Shown here in pieces: positions 23,817 through 32,744 of a DNA stretch of 64,000 bases. This stretch comes from RYN-230 sp963711705. Lineage in GTDB: Bacteria; Actinomycetota; Actinomycetes; Streptosporangiales; Streptosporangiaceae. A program made the translations under genes and the position numbers. The stretch spans positions 1 to 64,000 of the forward strand of contig CAVQFM010000001.1 in NCBI GenBank assembly GCA_963711705.1, in the 5' to 3' direction. The notes beneath the pieces are model-generated. The model was not told the origin of the DNA. It saw only the letters and a program-made list of their open reading frames with translations, and ran no database searches. The number at the start of each line of letters is the position of its first letter. Within the stretch, counting starts at the first letter, position 1.

Positions 23817-25025
23817 CTGCTGATAGCCGGCCAGGAACTGGGCCAGCCGCCCGATGGCGTCGGCCAGCACGTCCACCCCGGCCAGGAACACCAGCCGCAG
23901 GTGGTCCGGGCTGTCCAGGTTGAAGCCGGTGCCGTGGGAGAGCAGCAGATGCTGCTGCTCCAGCAGGTCGATGACCAGTTGCTGGTCGTCGGAGATCTTG
24001 TAGGTGTCCGGGTCGAGCCGGGGGAAGACGTAGAGCGCGCCCGCGGGCCTGACGCAGTCCACGCCGGGTATCCCGGTCAGCTGCTGCCAGGCGAAGTCCC
24101 GCTGGTCCCACAGCCGGCCGCCCGGCTGGAGCAGCGCGGTGATGCTCTGCTTCCCGCCCAGCGCGGTCTGGATCGCGTGCTGGGCGGGCACGTTCGGGCA
24201 CATCCGCATGTTGGCCAGCAGCTCGAGCCCTTCCAGGTACTCCGCGGCCTCCCGGCGCGGGCCGCTGATCACCAGCCAGCCGGACCGGAATCCAGGCGCC
24301 CGGTAGGTCTTGGACAGCCCGGACATGGTCAGCACGACCAGGTCCGGGGCCAGTGCCGCGGCCGATTCGTGCACTACCCCGTCGTAGATGATCTTGTCGT
24401 AGATCTCGTCGGCCAGCACCAGCAGCCCGTGCCGGCGGGCCAGGTCGAGCAGCCCGAGCAGCATCTCCCGCGAGTAGACCGCCCCGGTCGGGTTGTTCGG
24501 GTTGATGATCACCAGGGCCCGGGTGTCCGCGGTGATCTTGGCGGCGACGTCGTCCAGGTCCGGGGCCCAGCCCGCGGTCTCGTCGCACCGGTAGTGCGCG
24601 GCCCGGGCCCCGCACAGCCGCACCGCGCCGGTCCACAGCGGGTAGTCCGGGCTGGGCACCAGGACCTCATCCCCGGGATCCAGCAGCGCCTGCAACGCCA
24701 TCACGATCAGCTCGGACACACCGTTGCCCAGGTAGACGTCGTCCGGGCCGATGCCAGGGATGCCCAGCGCCGTGTAGTGCTGGGCCACCGCCAGCCGCGC
24801 CGGGTAGATGCCCCGCGCGTCGCTGTACCCCTGGGCCTCGCCAATGTTGTGCACCACGTCGTGTACCACGTTGTCCGGGGCGGCCAGCCCGAATGGTGCG
24901 GTGTTGCCGATGTTCAGCTTGAGGACCTGGACGCCCTCGGCCTCTAGCTGGCGGGCCCGGCGCAGCACCGGCCCCCGGATGTCATACCGGACATTGCTGA
25001 GCCTGCTGGCCTGCGGCACCGGCAC
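23814..25025 (-). CDS. PLP-dependent aminotransferase (AlaA-like, class I/II)
   Basis: 403 residues. GTG 25025 is chosen because AGGAGG ends six bases before it. Family blocks: LKLNIGNTAPFGLAAPD, AQGYSDARGIYPAR, VYLGNGVSELIVMALQALLDPGDEVLVPSPDYPLW, VIINPNNPTGAVYS, and the PLP Lys in MSGLSKTYRAPGFRSGW. It most resembles the AspC/AlaA group that makes alanine from pyruvate and glutamate, as in mycobacterial AspC. It converges on the oxidoreductase gene. Direct repeats lie upstream (25184-25221). Confidence 0.92.
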   Translation of the reverse strand: MPVPQASRLSNVRYDIRGPVLRRARQLEAEGVQVLKLNIGNTAPFGLAAPDNVVHDVVHNIGEAQGYSDARGIYPARLAVAQHYTALGIPGIGPDDVYLGNGVSELIVMALQALLDPGDEVLVPSPDYPLWTGAVRLCGARAAHYRCDETAGWAPDLDDVAAKITADTRALVIINPNNPTGAVYSREMLLGLLDLARRHGLLVLADEIYDKIIYDGVVHESAAALAPDLVVLTMSGLSKTYRAPGFRSGWLVISGPRREAAEYLEGLELLANMRMCPNVPAQHAIQTALGGKQSITALLQPGGRLWDQRDFAWQQLTGIPGVDCVRPAGALYVFPRLDPDTYKISDDQQLVIDLLEQQHLLLSHGTGFNLDSPDHLRLVFLAGVDVLADAIGRLAQFLAGYQQ

Positions 25026-25183
25026 CGCGCACCTCCTGATCCAGGACGAGAACCCGGACCGGCGCGGCACTGCGGCGGTCACGGAGCGAAGTTAAGAGCG
25101 TACCTGCAGGCACTCACTCACCGGCGGAGAACCGCTCGTGCGCCCACCGCCGCACGGCCTGGCTGTGCCCCCACCGCCGCCGG

Positions 25184-25221
25184 ATCAGGCACTACATGGC
25201 TGCCGCATCAGGCACTGCATG
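25184..25221. repeat. 15-bp direct repeat upstream of the aminotransferase gene
   Basis: ATCAGGCACTACATG (25184-25198) and ATCAGGCACTGCATG (25207-25221) differ at one base and repeat every 23 bp. They lie between the padR stop and the aminotransferase start and could be a regulator site. A small hairpin, GCATGG(25248-25253)/CCATGC(25263-25268), follows just after the padR stop. Confidence 0.6.
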
Positions 25222-25281
25222 AAAGCCACAGCCGTGCCGTCAGGTGCGCATGGTTGTGGCAGCCATGCAGCGGGCCCCGGG

Positions 25282-26502
25282 TTAGTTCGCGGCCGATGTG
25301 GGCGGCGAGCCGGGCGCCGGTGGTGTTTCCGGGGCTGGTGGTGGCTCCGGGGCGGGCGGTGTGGCTGGCCGGGGCGGTGCGTCCGATTCAGGTGGCCCGG
25401 CTGGCCGGGGCGGTGCGTCCGATTCGGGTGGCCCGGCTGGCCCGGGCGGTGCGTCCGGTCCGGGCGGTGTGTCCGGGCGGGGCGGCCGGTGGGGGCCTGC
25501 CGGGCCGAACACTTCGGCCTTGATCCGGTCCATGGCATCATCCAGGATCGACCGCAGGTCGCCCACGGCTTCTTCGCTGACCGCCTGCGCGGCCGCGGCT
25601 GCGTCCCGCAGGTCCCGGCTGAAGTGCCGGGCCAGTTGCTCCAGATCACGGTAGGTGCCCGGATCGGCCCAGCCGGCCGGCCCGGACGGCCAGCCGCTCC
25701 AGCCCGCCCGGTCGGCCCACGGGGGCCAGTCCCGGCCCCGGCCGCGCCGTCCCGCGCCCGGTCCGGCCCGGTCCCAGTCGTCCTGGTCGCGCGTTCCGTG
25801 GCCTTCGTGACGCCGCGCTTCCTGCCGCTGCCGCCGGGCTTCTTCCCGGCCCTGGCGGGCCTCTTCCCGAGTCTGGCGGCCCTCGGCCCGGGCGCGGTCC
25901 CGTGTTTCGTGGCGCTGCTGCCGGGCCTGGTCCCGGTCCGCCCGGGACGGCCCGCCCGGTGCCGCGTCCGGCTGGGCGGCCTGGCCCCGCGCGGCCTGGT
26001 CGGCCTCCTCGGCCTCCTGGTCAGCGATATCCCATTCCGAGCGGGCCCGGGCCCGGCCCCCGTCGCGGGCCCGGGCCGGGTCCTCCTGCGTCCCCGGGCC
26101 GCTGTGGCTGGGCCGGTAGATGTCCCGCGCGGCGAAGGTCAGCTCCTCCCGCAGGTTGCGCACGGTCTCCCGGACGTCCTCGGTCACCTCGCGCGCAATG
26201 TCCCGCACCGAGGCGGTGATCTCCTCCTCCAGGTCGCTGAGGTCACCGGACCGGTTGCGCAGTTCCTCCCGGCCCTTGTCGGTGATCCGGTACACCTTCC
26301 GGCCCCCGTTCTCATCGTGGGTGACGAGTCCCTCTTCTTCGAGCCGGGCCAGCCGGGGGTAGATGGTGCCCGGCGAGGGCGCATAGACGCCCATGAACCG
26401 GTCCTGGAGCAGGCGGATCACCTCGTAGCCGTGCCGCGGTGCTTCGTCGAGCAGCTTGAGCAGGTACAGCCGCAGCCGTCCGTGCCGGAAGACGGGGCTC
26501 AT
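25282..26502 (-). CDS. PadR-family regulator with long low-complexity tail
   Basis: 406 residues. The N-terminal PadR winged helix is complete (LRLYLLKLLDEAPRHGYEVIRLLQDRFMG to YPRLARLEEEGLVTHDENGGRKVYRITDKGREEL, about residues 10-82). PadR proteins are usually 100-200 residues; here a helical Arg/Glu/Gln-rich stretch (about 120-240) and a Pro-rich repeat tail (PPESDAPPRPAGPPESDAPPRPA, about 350-400) follow. The repeats are seen in the DNA as a 36-bp unit near 25370-25470. ATGA overlap with the DUF4097 gene upstream makes one operon. Candidate operators at 27367-27404 suggest autoregulation. Confidence 0.85.
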   Translation of the reverse strand: MSPVFRHGRLRLYLLKLLDEAPRHGYEVIRLLQDRFMGVYAPSPGTIYPRLARLEEEGLVTHDENGGRKVYRITDKGREELRNRSGDLSDLEEEITASVRDIAREVTEDVRETVRNLREELTFAARDIYRPSHSGPGTQEDPARARDGGRARARSEWDIADQEAEEADQAARGQAAQPDAAPGGPSRADRDQARQQRHETRDRARAEGRQTREEARQGREEARRQRQEARRHEGHGTRDQDDWDRAGPGAGRRGRGRDWPPWADRAGWSGWPSGPAGWADPGTYRDLEQLARHFSRDLRDAAAAAQAVSEEAVGDLRSILDDAMDRIKAEVFGPAGPHRPPRPDTPPGPDAPPGPAGPPESDAPPRPAGPPESDAPPRPATPPAPEPPPAPETPPAPGSPPTSAAN

Positions 26503-27335
26503 CGTGATCCACCGGTTGCCCCGGCGGGCTGGGGTGCCCGGGGGTCGCCCCGCTGCAGCAGGGTGACCTGGCCGGACATGGTGGTCACCGAGACCCGGCT
26601 GGAGCCGCCGGTGCCCAGCCGGCCGCTCAGCGCGTTACCGCCCGGCTGACGGCCGGGGGACAGGCCGCCGAATTCGCTCTGCACCCGGCCCGCGGCCGAG
26701 CGCAGCTCGACCTGGGTGCTGGTCTCGCCCGGGAGCCGGATCGCTACCGTGCCTGACGCGGTGCGGACGTGCAGCCGCCCGGCGCCGTCGAGATCGATGT
26801 CGGCGGTGATCCGGCCGCTGACGGTCTTCGCGTCCAGCCGGCCGACCAGGCCGTCGGCCAGGGTCAGGTCGCCGGACACCGAGTTGAAGCCGATCTGGCC
26901 GCCGACGCCCTGCGCTTCGATGTCCCCGGAGACCGTGGTGGCGTCCACCGACCCGGTCACCCCGTCCAGCGTGATGCTGCCGGACACGCTCTTCACCGAC
27001 GTCCTGGCCGAGATTCCGGACACGATAGCTCCCGCGTTCACCACCCCGAGCTGGACCGGGCAGTCATGGGGCACGGTGATCGTGATCACCGCGGAGTGCC
27101 GCTGGGGCACCAGCCAGCCGAGCAGCCCGTCCCAGGTCAGGTCTTCGTAGCTGACGGTAAGGATGCCATCCTCGTGGCTGACCAGCAGCGGCTGCCCGGA
27201 AATGCTGTCGATATCGAGGCAGCAGCGGTCCTCCGTGCTCAGCACGGCCACCGAACCCGAAATGACCCGCACTCGCAGCGCGGTCACCCGGTCGAAGTCC
27301 AGGGCGGTCGGTGCGTCAACGGTCCAGCGCGGCAT
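26499..27335 (-). CDS. DUF4097 family beta-helix protein
   Basis: 278 residues from ATG 27335, with GAGAGGA seven bases before it. The middle (about 100-215) is a run of short repeats of the type SGSITLDGVTGSVDATTVSGDIEAQG, the DUF4097/DUF4098 adhesin-like beta-solenoid. No signal peptide or membrane helix, so it probably stays inside the cell. In actinomycetes the family is commonly paired with a PadR regulator, as here by a 4-bp overlap. Its molecular role is not known; a link to envelope stress is often suggested for the family. Confidence 0.85.
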   Translation of the reverse strand: MPRWTVDAPTALDFDRVTALRVRVISGSVAVLSTEDRCCLDIDSISGQPLLVSHEDGILTVSYEDLTWDGLLGWLVPQRHSAVITITVPHDCPVQLGVVNAGAIVSGISARTSVKSVSGSITLDGVTGSVDATTVSGDIEAQGVGGQIGFNSVSGDLTLADGLVGRLDAKTVSGRITADIDLDGAGRLHVRTASGTVAIRLPGETSTQVELRSAAGRVQSEFGGLSPGRQPGGNALSGRLGTGGSSRVSVTTMSGQVTLLQRGDPRAPQPAGATGGSR

Positions 27336-27366
27336 CGTGTGGTCCTCTCATCCGGTACCACACAAA

Positions 27367-27404
27367 CGATATATCGCGTCTTCCAAAAGTCAAGATGTAT
27401 CGCG
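27367..27404. promoter_or_regulatory. Promoter with repeated operators for DUF4097-padR
   Basis: CGATATATCG (27367-27376) is a perfect palindrome. GATATATCGCG (27368-27378) and GATGTATCGCG (27394-27404) are two near-identical 11-mers 26 bp apart. On the minus strand TTGACT lies between them (27392-27387), and TATATCG of the proximal copy falls 15-17 bp on, so the core promoter would overlap both sites. This fits repression by the PadR protein of the operon. Confidence 0.6.
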
Positions 27405-27453
27405 ACTATGGGCGATGTGCTGGGGGCCGTTACTCGCCGGCCGGCCCGGCCGG

Positions 27454-27630
27454 TTACCCGTCCTCGTCGTCCAGCCGGGCGAGCCAGGTGGCCAGCCGGT
27501 CCACGGCCGTCTCCGACTCCGGGAACAGGTCCACGAACTCGCGCAGCCGCTCGGCCAGCCAGGCCAGGGTCACCTCGTCGGCGCCCCGGCGGCTGTCGAG
27601 TTCCTCGATCCCCCGGTCAGTGAAGTACAC
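27454..27630 (-). CDS. DUF6104 family small protein
   Basis: 58 residues from GTG 27630, which reads YFTDRGIEELDSRRGADEVTLAWLAERLREFVDLFPESETAVDRLATWLARLDDEDG after Met. An upstream GTG at 27636 overlaps the kgd stop as GTGA. Conserved in actinomycetes right after kgd and always this small; probably two helices. Function unknown. The fixed position suggests a helper or regulator of the oxoglutarate dehydrogenase complex, but that is inference. Confidence 0.82.
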   Translation of the reverse strand: MYFTDRGIEELDSRRGADEVTLAWLAERLREFVDLFPESETAVDRLATWLARLDDEDG

Positions 27631-27632
27631 GG

Positions 27633-30600
27633 TCACTCTGCCGGGAAAGCCTCGTTGACCAGCCTCTGGTGCTCCGCGGCGTGCGCGGTGGCCGACCCCG
27701 TGGCCGGCGCCGAGCTGGGCGGCAGCGAGTCGTGGCCGACCGGGCGGCCGAGGGCCTCCGGCAGCTTGAGCGCCATCGTCGGCCAGGCGCCCATGTTGGC
27801 CGGCTCCTCCTGCACCCAGGTGACCGACTCGGCCGCGGGGTACTTGGCGATCTCCGCCGCCAGTTCCTCGGCCGGGACCGGGTAGAGCCGCTCCACCCGG
27901 ATGATCGCGGTGTCCGCGCGTTCCGCCGCCGCCCGCGCTCTGGCCAGGTCGTAGTAGATCTTGCCGGAGCACAGCAGCACCTGCCGCACCGCGGCCGGGT
28001 CCCCGTCCCCCTGGTCGCCGATGACCGGGCGGAACGACCCGCTCGCGAAGTCGGCCACCGCGGACGTCGCGTCCTTCAGCCGGAGCATGGACTTGGGCGT
28101 GAACACGACCAGCGGGGTGCGCCGGCCGGACAGCGCCTGCCAGCGGAGCAGGTGGAAGTAGTTGGCCGGGGTGGTGGGCAGCGTGACCGTCATGTTGCCC
28201 TGCGCGCACAGGCCGAGGAAACGCTCGATCCGGGCCGAGGAGTGGTCGGGGCCCTGCCCTTCGTAGCCGTGCGGCAGCAGCAGCACCACGCTGGACGGCT
28301 GCCCCCACTTCTGCTCACCGGAGCTGATGAACTCGTCCAGGATCGTCTGCGCGCCGTTGACGAAGTCACCGAACTGGGCTTCCCAGCAGACCAGGGCCTC
28401 CGGCCGGGCCACTGAGTAGCCGTACTCGAAACCGACCGCGGCGTACTCCGACAGCAGCGAGTCGTAGACGTGGAACCGGGCGGTTGGCGAGTTGAACACC
28501 CGCAGCGGGGTGTACTCCGCCCCGGTGTGCCGGTCCACCAGCACGGCGTGCCGCTGGCCGAACGTGCCGCGCCGGGTGTCCTGGCCGACCAGGCGCACCG
28601 GGTGCCCGTCCATCAGCACCGACCCGAACGCGAGCAGCTCACCGGTGGCCCAGTCGATCGCGTTCTGCTCGACCATGGTCGCCCGGCGGGCCAGCATGGG
28701 CTGCAGCCGGGGATGCGGCGTGAACCCGTCCGGCAGGTTGAGCTGGGTATCCACGATCCGCTTGATGGCTTCCTCGGAGATCGCGGTGGGCGTGTCCGGG
28801 TGGACGATGGGAAACTGCGCGGTGGTGGCCGGCCGGACCACGGCTCCCGGGTCGGCCGGCCGATTGGCCGCCTCCCGGGTCTCGGTGAACGCCCGCTCCA
28901 GGTGCTGCTGGTAGTCGCGGAGCGCCTGCTCGGCCTCTTCCATGGTGATGTCGCCCCGGCCGATCAGCGACTCGGTGTACAGCTTGCGGGTGGACCGCTT
29001 GGCGTCGATCAGGTCGTACATCAGCGGCTGGGTGAACGACGGGTTGTCCGCCTCGTTGTGCCCGCGCCGCCGGTAGCAGATCAGGTCGATGACCACGTCC
29101 TTGCGGAACTGCTCGCGGTAGGCGAACGCGAGCCGGCCGACCCGCACCACGGCCTCCGGGTCGTCCCCGTTGACGTGGAAGATCGGGGCCTGAATCATCC
29201 GGGCCACATCGGTGGCGTACACGCTGGACCGGGACTCGGCTGGCGCGGTCGTGAAGCCCACCTGGTTGTTCACCACGATGTGCACGGTGCCGCCGGTCCG
29301 GTAGCCGCGCAGCTGGGACAGGTTCAGCGTTTCGGCCACCACGCCCTGGCCAGCGAACGCCGCGTCCCCGTGGACCAGCACCGGCAGCACGGTGAAGCCG
29401 GGCTCGCCCTTGTCGATGATGTCCTGCTTGGCCCGGACCACGCCTTCCAGGACCGGGTCCACCGCCTCCAGGTGGCTGGGGTTGGCTACCAGCGAGGTCG
29501 GGATCGTGGCGCCGTCGTTCGCGGTGAACACGCCGTCCGCACCGAGGTGGTACTTCACGTCACCGGAGCCGTGCGTGGTCCGCGGGTCCAGGTTTCCCTC
29601 GAACTCCTGGAAGATCTGCGCGTACGACTTGCCGATGATGTTGGCCAGCACGTTGAGCCGGCCACGGTGCGCCATGCCGACCACGGCCTCATCCAGCGCG
29701 GCGTCCGCCGCCTCGGTGAGCACCGCGTCCAGCAGCGGGATCAGCGACTCGGCCCCCTCCAGCGAGAACCGCCGCTGGCCCACGAACTTGGTCTGCAGGA
29801 ACATCTCGAACGCCTCGGCCACGTTCAGCCGGGACAGGATCTGCATCTGCTCGTCGTGACCGGGCCGGTCGTGCGGCCGCTCCACCCGGGCCTGGATCCA
29901 GGCGCGTTCCTCCGGGTTCTGGATGTGCATGTACTCGACGCCGACCGTGCGGCAGTACGAGTCGCGCAGCACGCCCAGGATCTCCCGCAGCTTCATCAGC
30001 GGCTTGCCGCCGAAGCCGCCGGTGGCGAACACCCGCTCCAGGTCCCACAGGGTCAGCCCGTGCTGGTTGATGTCCAGGTCGGGGTGCTTGCGCTGCTTGT
30101 ACTCCAGCGGGTCGGTGTCAGCCATCAGGTGGCCGCGGACCCGGTAGGCGTGGATCAGCTCGTGCACCCGGGCCGACTTGGTGATGTCGTCCTCGTGGCC
30201 GGCCGGGATGTCCCGCACCCAGCGGACCGGCTCATACGGGATCTTCAGCGCCTTGAAGACCTCGTCCCAGAAGCCATCCTCGCCGAGCAGCAGCAGGTGG
30301 ATCCGGCGCAGGAACTCGCCGGACTGCGCGCCCTGGATGATCCGGTGGTCATAGGTGGAGGTGAGGGTGACCTGCTTGCTGATGGCCAGCCGGGCCATGG
30401 TCTCCTCGGCCGCGCCCTGATAGGCGGCCGGGTATTCCATCGCGCCCACCCCGACGATGCAGCCCTGCCCGGCCACCAGCCGGGGGACCGAGTGCTCGGT
30501 GCCGATCGTGCCGGGATTGGTCAGGCTGATCGTGGTGCCCGCGAAGTCCTCGACGGCGAGCTTGCCGGCCCGCGCCCGGCGGACCACGTCCTCGTAGGCC

Positions 30601-31499
30601 ATCCAGAACTGGCGGAAGTCCATCTGCTCCGCGGCCTTGACCGCGGGCACCAGCAGCTGGCGCGACCCATCCTTCGCGGTCACGTCGATGGCCAGGCCGA
30701 GGTTGACGTGCTCGGGCTGGATGACCGCGGGCTTGCCATCGGCCTCGGTGTAGGCGTTGTTCATCTCCGGCGACATGCCGAGCGCCTTCACCACCGCGTA
30801 CCCGATCAGGTGGGTGAACGACACCTTGCCGCCCCGCCCGCGGGCCAGGTGGTTGTTGATCACGATCCGGTTGTCGATGAGCAGCTTGGCCGGGACCGAG
30901 CGGACGCTGGTCGCGGTGGGCACGCTCAGGCTGGCGGACATGTTGACCGCGGTGCGGGCGGCCGCGCCGCGCAGCCGGGTGGCCGCCTCGGCGGGGGCGG
31001 CCGCGGCGGGCGCTGGTGCGGGAGCCGGTGGCCGGGCGGGCGGGGCCGGCTGGGCGGCCGGTGGCGCCGGGGTGGCGGGCGACGCGGCCGGGGCCGGGGC
31101 GGCCGTCCTGGGGGCGGCCGGCGCCGCGGCGGGCCCGGCGGCGGGCTGGCCAGCCGGCCGGGCGGGCGCGGCAGGCGGGGCCGGTGCGGCGGCCGCCGGG
31201 GCGGGCTCAGCCGCGGCCTGCCCGGCCCGCGCCGCGCTGCCCTCGGGCGGGGTGTAGTCGGCGAAAAAGTTCCACCAGGCCATGTCGACCGAGCCCGGAT
31301 CGGCCAGGTACTGCTGGTAGAGCTCGTCCACCAGCCACTCGTTCGGCCCGAAGTCCTTGCTGGCCGTGCCGTCGCCAGGATGCTCGGGCAGCTCTCCCTC
31401 CGGACCGCTGGTGGATGCTGCTTCGCTGAGATCCGCGGACTGCGGCGACTCAGAAGACACGGCGGACATCGCCCTCTTCCGACGCTGGTTACCTGTCAT
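27633..31499 (-). CDS. kgd: Multifunctional 2-oxoglutarate decarboxylase/dehydrogenase (E1-E2 fusion)
   Basis: 1288 residues. Acts in the TCA cycle on 2-oxoglutarate. N-terminal OGDH tail (FGPNEWLVDELYQQYLADPGSVDMAWWNFF), an Ala/Pro-rich linker (about 95-175), an E2-type acyltransferase domain with the active-site DHR (STYDHRIIQGAQ, about 360-370), then the E1 ThDP part (HGDAAFAGQGVVAETLNL, YRRRGHNEADNPSFTQPLMY, GYEGQGPDHSSARIERFL). There is no lipoyl domain, as in actinobacterial Kgd/OdhA. The family is held in check by FHA proteins of the GarA/OdhI type; a Thr-rich N-terminal site is not obvious. ATG 31499 or ATG 31469. Confidence 0.97.
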   Translation of the reverse strand: MTGNQRRKRAMSAVSSESPQSADLSEAASTSGPEGELPEHPGDGTASKDFGPNEWLVDELYQQYLADPGSVDMAWWNFFADYTPPEGSAARAGQAAAEPAPAAAAPAPPAAPARPAGQPAAGPAAAPAAPRTAAPAPAASPATPAPPAAQPAPPARPPAPAPAPAAAAPAEAATRLRGAAARTAVNMSASLSVPTATSVRSVPAKLLIDNRIVINNHLARGRGGKVSFTHLIGYAVVKALGMSPEMNNAYTEADGKPAVIQPEHVNLGLAIDVTAKDGSRQLLVPAVKAAEQMDFRQFWMAYEDVVRRARAGKLAVEDFAGTTISLTNPGTIGTEHSVPRLVAGQGCIVGVGAMEYPAAYQGAAEETMARLAISKQVTLTSTYDHRIIQGAQSGEFLRRIHLLLLGEDGFWDEVFKALKIPYEPVRWVRDIPAGHEDDITKSARVHELIHAYRVRGHLMADTDPLEYKQRKHPDLDINQHGLTLWDLERVFATGGFGGKPLMKLREILGVLRDSYCRTVGVEYMHIQNPEERAWIQARVERPHDRPGHDEQMQILSRLNVAEAFEMFLQTKFVGQRRFSLEGAESLIPLLDAVLTEAADAALDEAVVGMAHRGRLNVLANIIGKSYAQIFQEFEGNLDPRTTHGSGDVKYHLGADGVFTANDGATIPTSLVANPSHLEAVDPVLEGVVRAKQDIIDKGEPGFTVLPVLVHGDAAFAGQGVVAETLNLSQLRGYRTGGTVHIVVNNQVGFTTAPAESRSSVYATDVARMIQAPIFHVNGDDPEAVVRVGRLAFAYREQFRKDVVIDLICYRRRGHNEADNPSFTQPLMYDLIDAKRSTRKLYTESLIGRGDITMEEAEQALRDYQQHLERAFTETREAANRPADPGAVVRPATTAQFPIVHPDTPTAISEEAIKRIVDTQLNLPDGFTPHPRLQPMLARRATMVEQNAIDWATGELLAFGSVLMDGHPVRLVGQDTRRGTFGQRHAVLVDRHTGAEYTPLRVFNSPTARFHVYDSLLSEYAAVGFEYGYSVARPEALVCWEAQFGDFVNGAQTILDEFISSGEQKWGQPSSVVLLLPHGYEGQGPDHSSARIERFLGLCAQGNMTVTLPTTPANYFHLLRWQALSGRRTPLVVFTPKSMLRLKDATSAVADFASGSFRPVIGDQGDGDPAAVRQVLLCSGKIYYDLARARAAAERADTAIIRVERLYPVPAEELAAEIAKYPAAESVTWVQEEPANMGAWPTMALKLPEALGRPVGHDSLPPSSAPATGSATAHAAEHQRLVNEAFPAE

Positions 31500-31554
31500 T
31501 GCCCGGCCTCAAGGCTACCGCCGCGACCGCTGCCCGAAGTCCGTGCCCACATCC

Positions 31555-32511
31555 TCATGATCGCGCCGGCATGCGCTCCCTGTCATGGGGTGAGAGCCAG
31601 TTCACATACGGCCCCTTGGGCACGATACGGCTGGGGTTGATCCAGTCCTGGGTCTGGTAGTAGTGCCGCTTGATCTGCACGAAGTCCGTGGTGTCGCCGA
31701 ACCCGGGGGTCTGGTAGAGATCCCGGGCGTAGCCCCACAGGCCCGGGTAGTCCACCAGCCGGTGCAGGTTGCACTTGTAATGCGTGTGGTAGACCGCGTC
31801 GAAGCGGGCCAGTGTGGGGTACAGCCGCACGTCGGCCTCGGTGATGCTGTCGCCCAGCAGGTAGCGGCGCCGGATCAGCCGCTCCTCCAGCGCGCTCAGC
31901 GTGCTGAACAGGGCGTCGAACGCCTCCTCGTAGGCCGCCTGGGTAGTGGCCAGCCCGGCCTTGTACACGCCGTTGTTGACCGCGTGATAGATCAGCGTGC
32001 TCAGCGCGTCGATCTCCGCGCGCTGCGCCGCCGGGTAGAGGTCGGGGGCGCCGGGACGGTGATAGCCGCGGAACTCGGTCCCGAACGTGATCGTGATCTG
32101 CTGGAAATCGTTGTCCACGATCCGCTGGCTCCGGGTGTCCCACACGAACGGGACGGTGAACCGCCCGCGGTAGCCGGGGTCGGTGGTCAGGTAGAGGTCG
32201 GACACGAAGTGCGCGCCGGTCACCGGGTCGGCGCCGCCGCCGTCGGCCGGGAAGCGCCAGCCGCGTTCGTCCCGGAGCGGGTCCACCAGGCTCAGCCCGA
32301 TGACCCGATCCAGCCCGAGCAGCTTGCGCACGATAACTGCCCGGTGCGCCCACGGATCGGCCAGCGAGGCATACAGCTGGTAGCGCCCGGGTTCGGCCAG
32401 GTACCCGCTCGATCCATCACCGGTGATCCGGGTGCCGAACACGTTCGCCTGGCGCACGAATCCGCCTGACGGCGAGACCTCAGGACCGGTGTCGGGAGTA
32501 ACTGGCCTCAT
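31555..32511 (-). CDS. Glutathionyl-hydroquinone reductase-like GST without the catalytic Cys
   Basis: 318 residues from ATG 32511, with GAGGGGAGG immediately before it. The sequence follows the Xi-class GST/ECM4/YqjG fold: YQLYASLADPWAHRAVIVRKLLGL, then DPLRDERGWRFPADGG, FTVPFVWDTRSQRIVDND, and the C-terminal helical domain. In the family the thiol is in A-C-P-W-A-H-R; here Asp52 (codon GAT) takes the place of Cys. Actinomycetes lack glutathione, so a mycothiol-linked or non-catalytic role is possible. A short inverted repeat sits 24 bp upstream. Confidence 0.82.
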   Translation of the reverse strand: MRPVTPDTGPEVSPSGGFVRQANVFGTRITGDGSSGYLAEPGRYQLYASLADPWAHRAVIVRKLLGLDRVIGLSLVDPLRDERGWRFPADGGGADPVTGAHFVSDLYLTTDPGYRGRFTVPFVWDTRSQRIVDNDFQQITITFGTEFRGYHRPGAPDLYPAAQRAEIDALSTLIYHAVNNGVYKAGLATTQAAYEEAFDALFSTLSALEERLIRRRYLLGDSITEADVRLYPTLARFDAVYHTHYKCNLHRLVDYPGLWGYARDLYQTPGFGDTTDFVQIKRHYYQTQDWINPSRIVPKGPYVNWLSPHDRERMPARS

Positions 32512-32535
32512 CCTCCCCTCGGATCCTCCCTCCGG

Positions 32536-32552
32536 CGCAATGTCATATTGCG
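32536..32552. promoter_or_regulatory. Inverted repeat upstream of the GST-like gene
   Basis: CGCAAT(32536-32541)-GTCAT-ATTGCG(32547-32552) lies 24 bp before the GST-like start codon, between a CTGACA box and the ribosome site. Candidate operator. Confidence 0.4.
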
Positions 32553-32744
32553 TCCGATTTGTCAGCTGATGATGCCTGGCCGGGCGCCCTGATGGAAGTG
32601 GTACCGCGCGGGTGTGGTGGCCGGGCGGGATCAGGCCCGTGGGCCCACTGGCTAGCATCGCACCGAAGCCGCCCGGTTTCTGGCAGAGTGCCGGGCTCGG
32701 GCCACCGTCCCGGCCTGCGCTGCCTCCGCTGGCCGCGGGCGACG

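Noticed and set aside
28470..31640. A 1056-codon open frame on the plus strand
   Set aside because: It is antisense to kgd and reads as low-complexity Gln/Arg/Gly/Val-rich protein, as expected for a shadow of high-GC coding DNA. kgd has full family homology.
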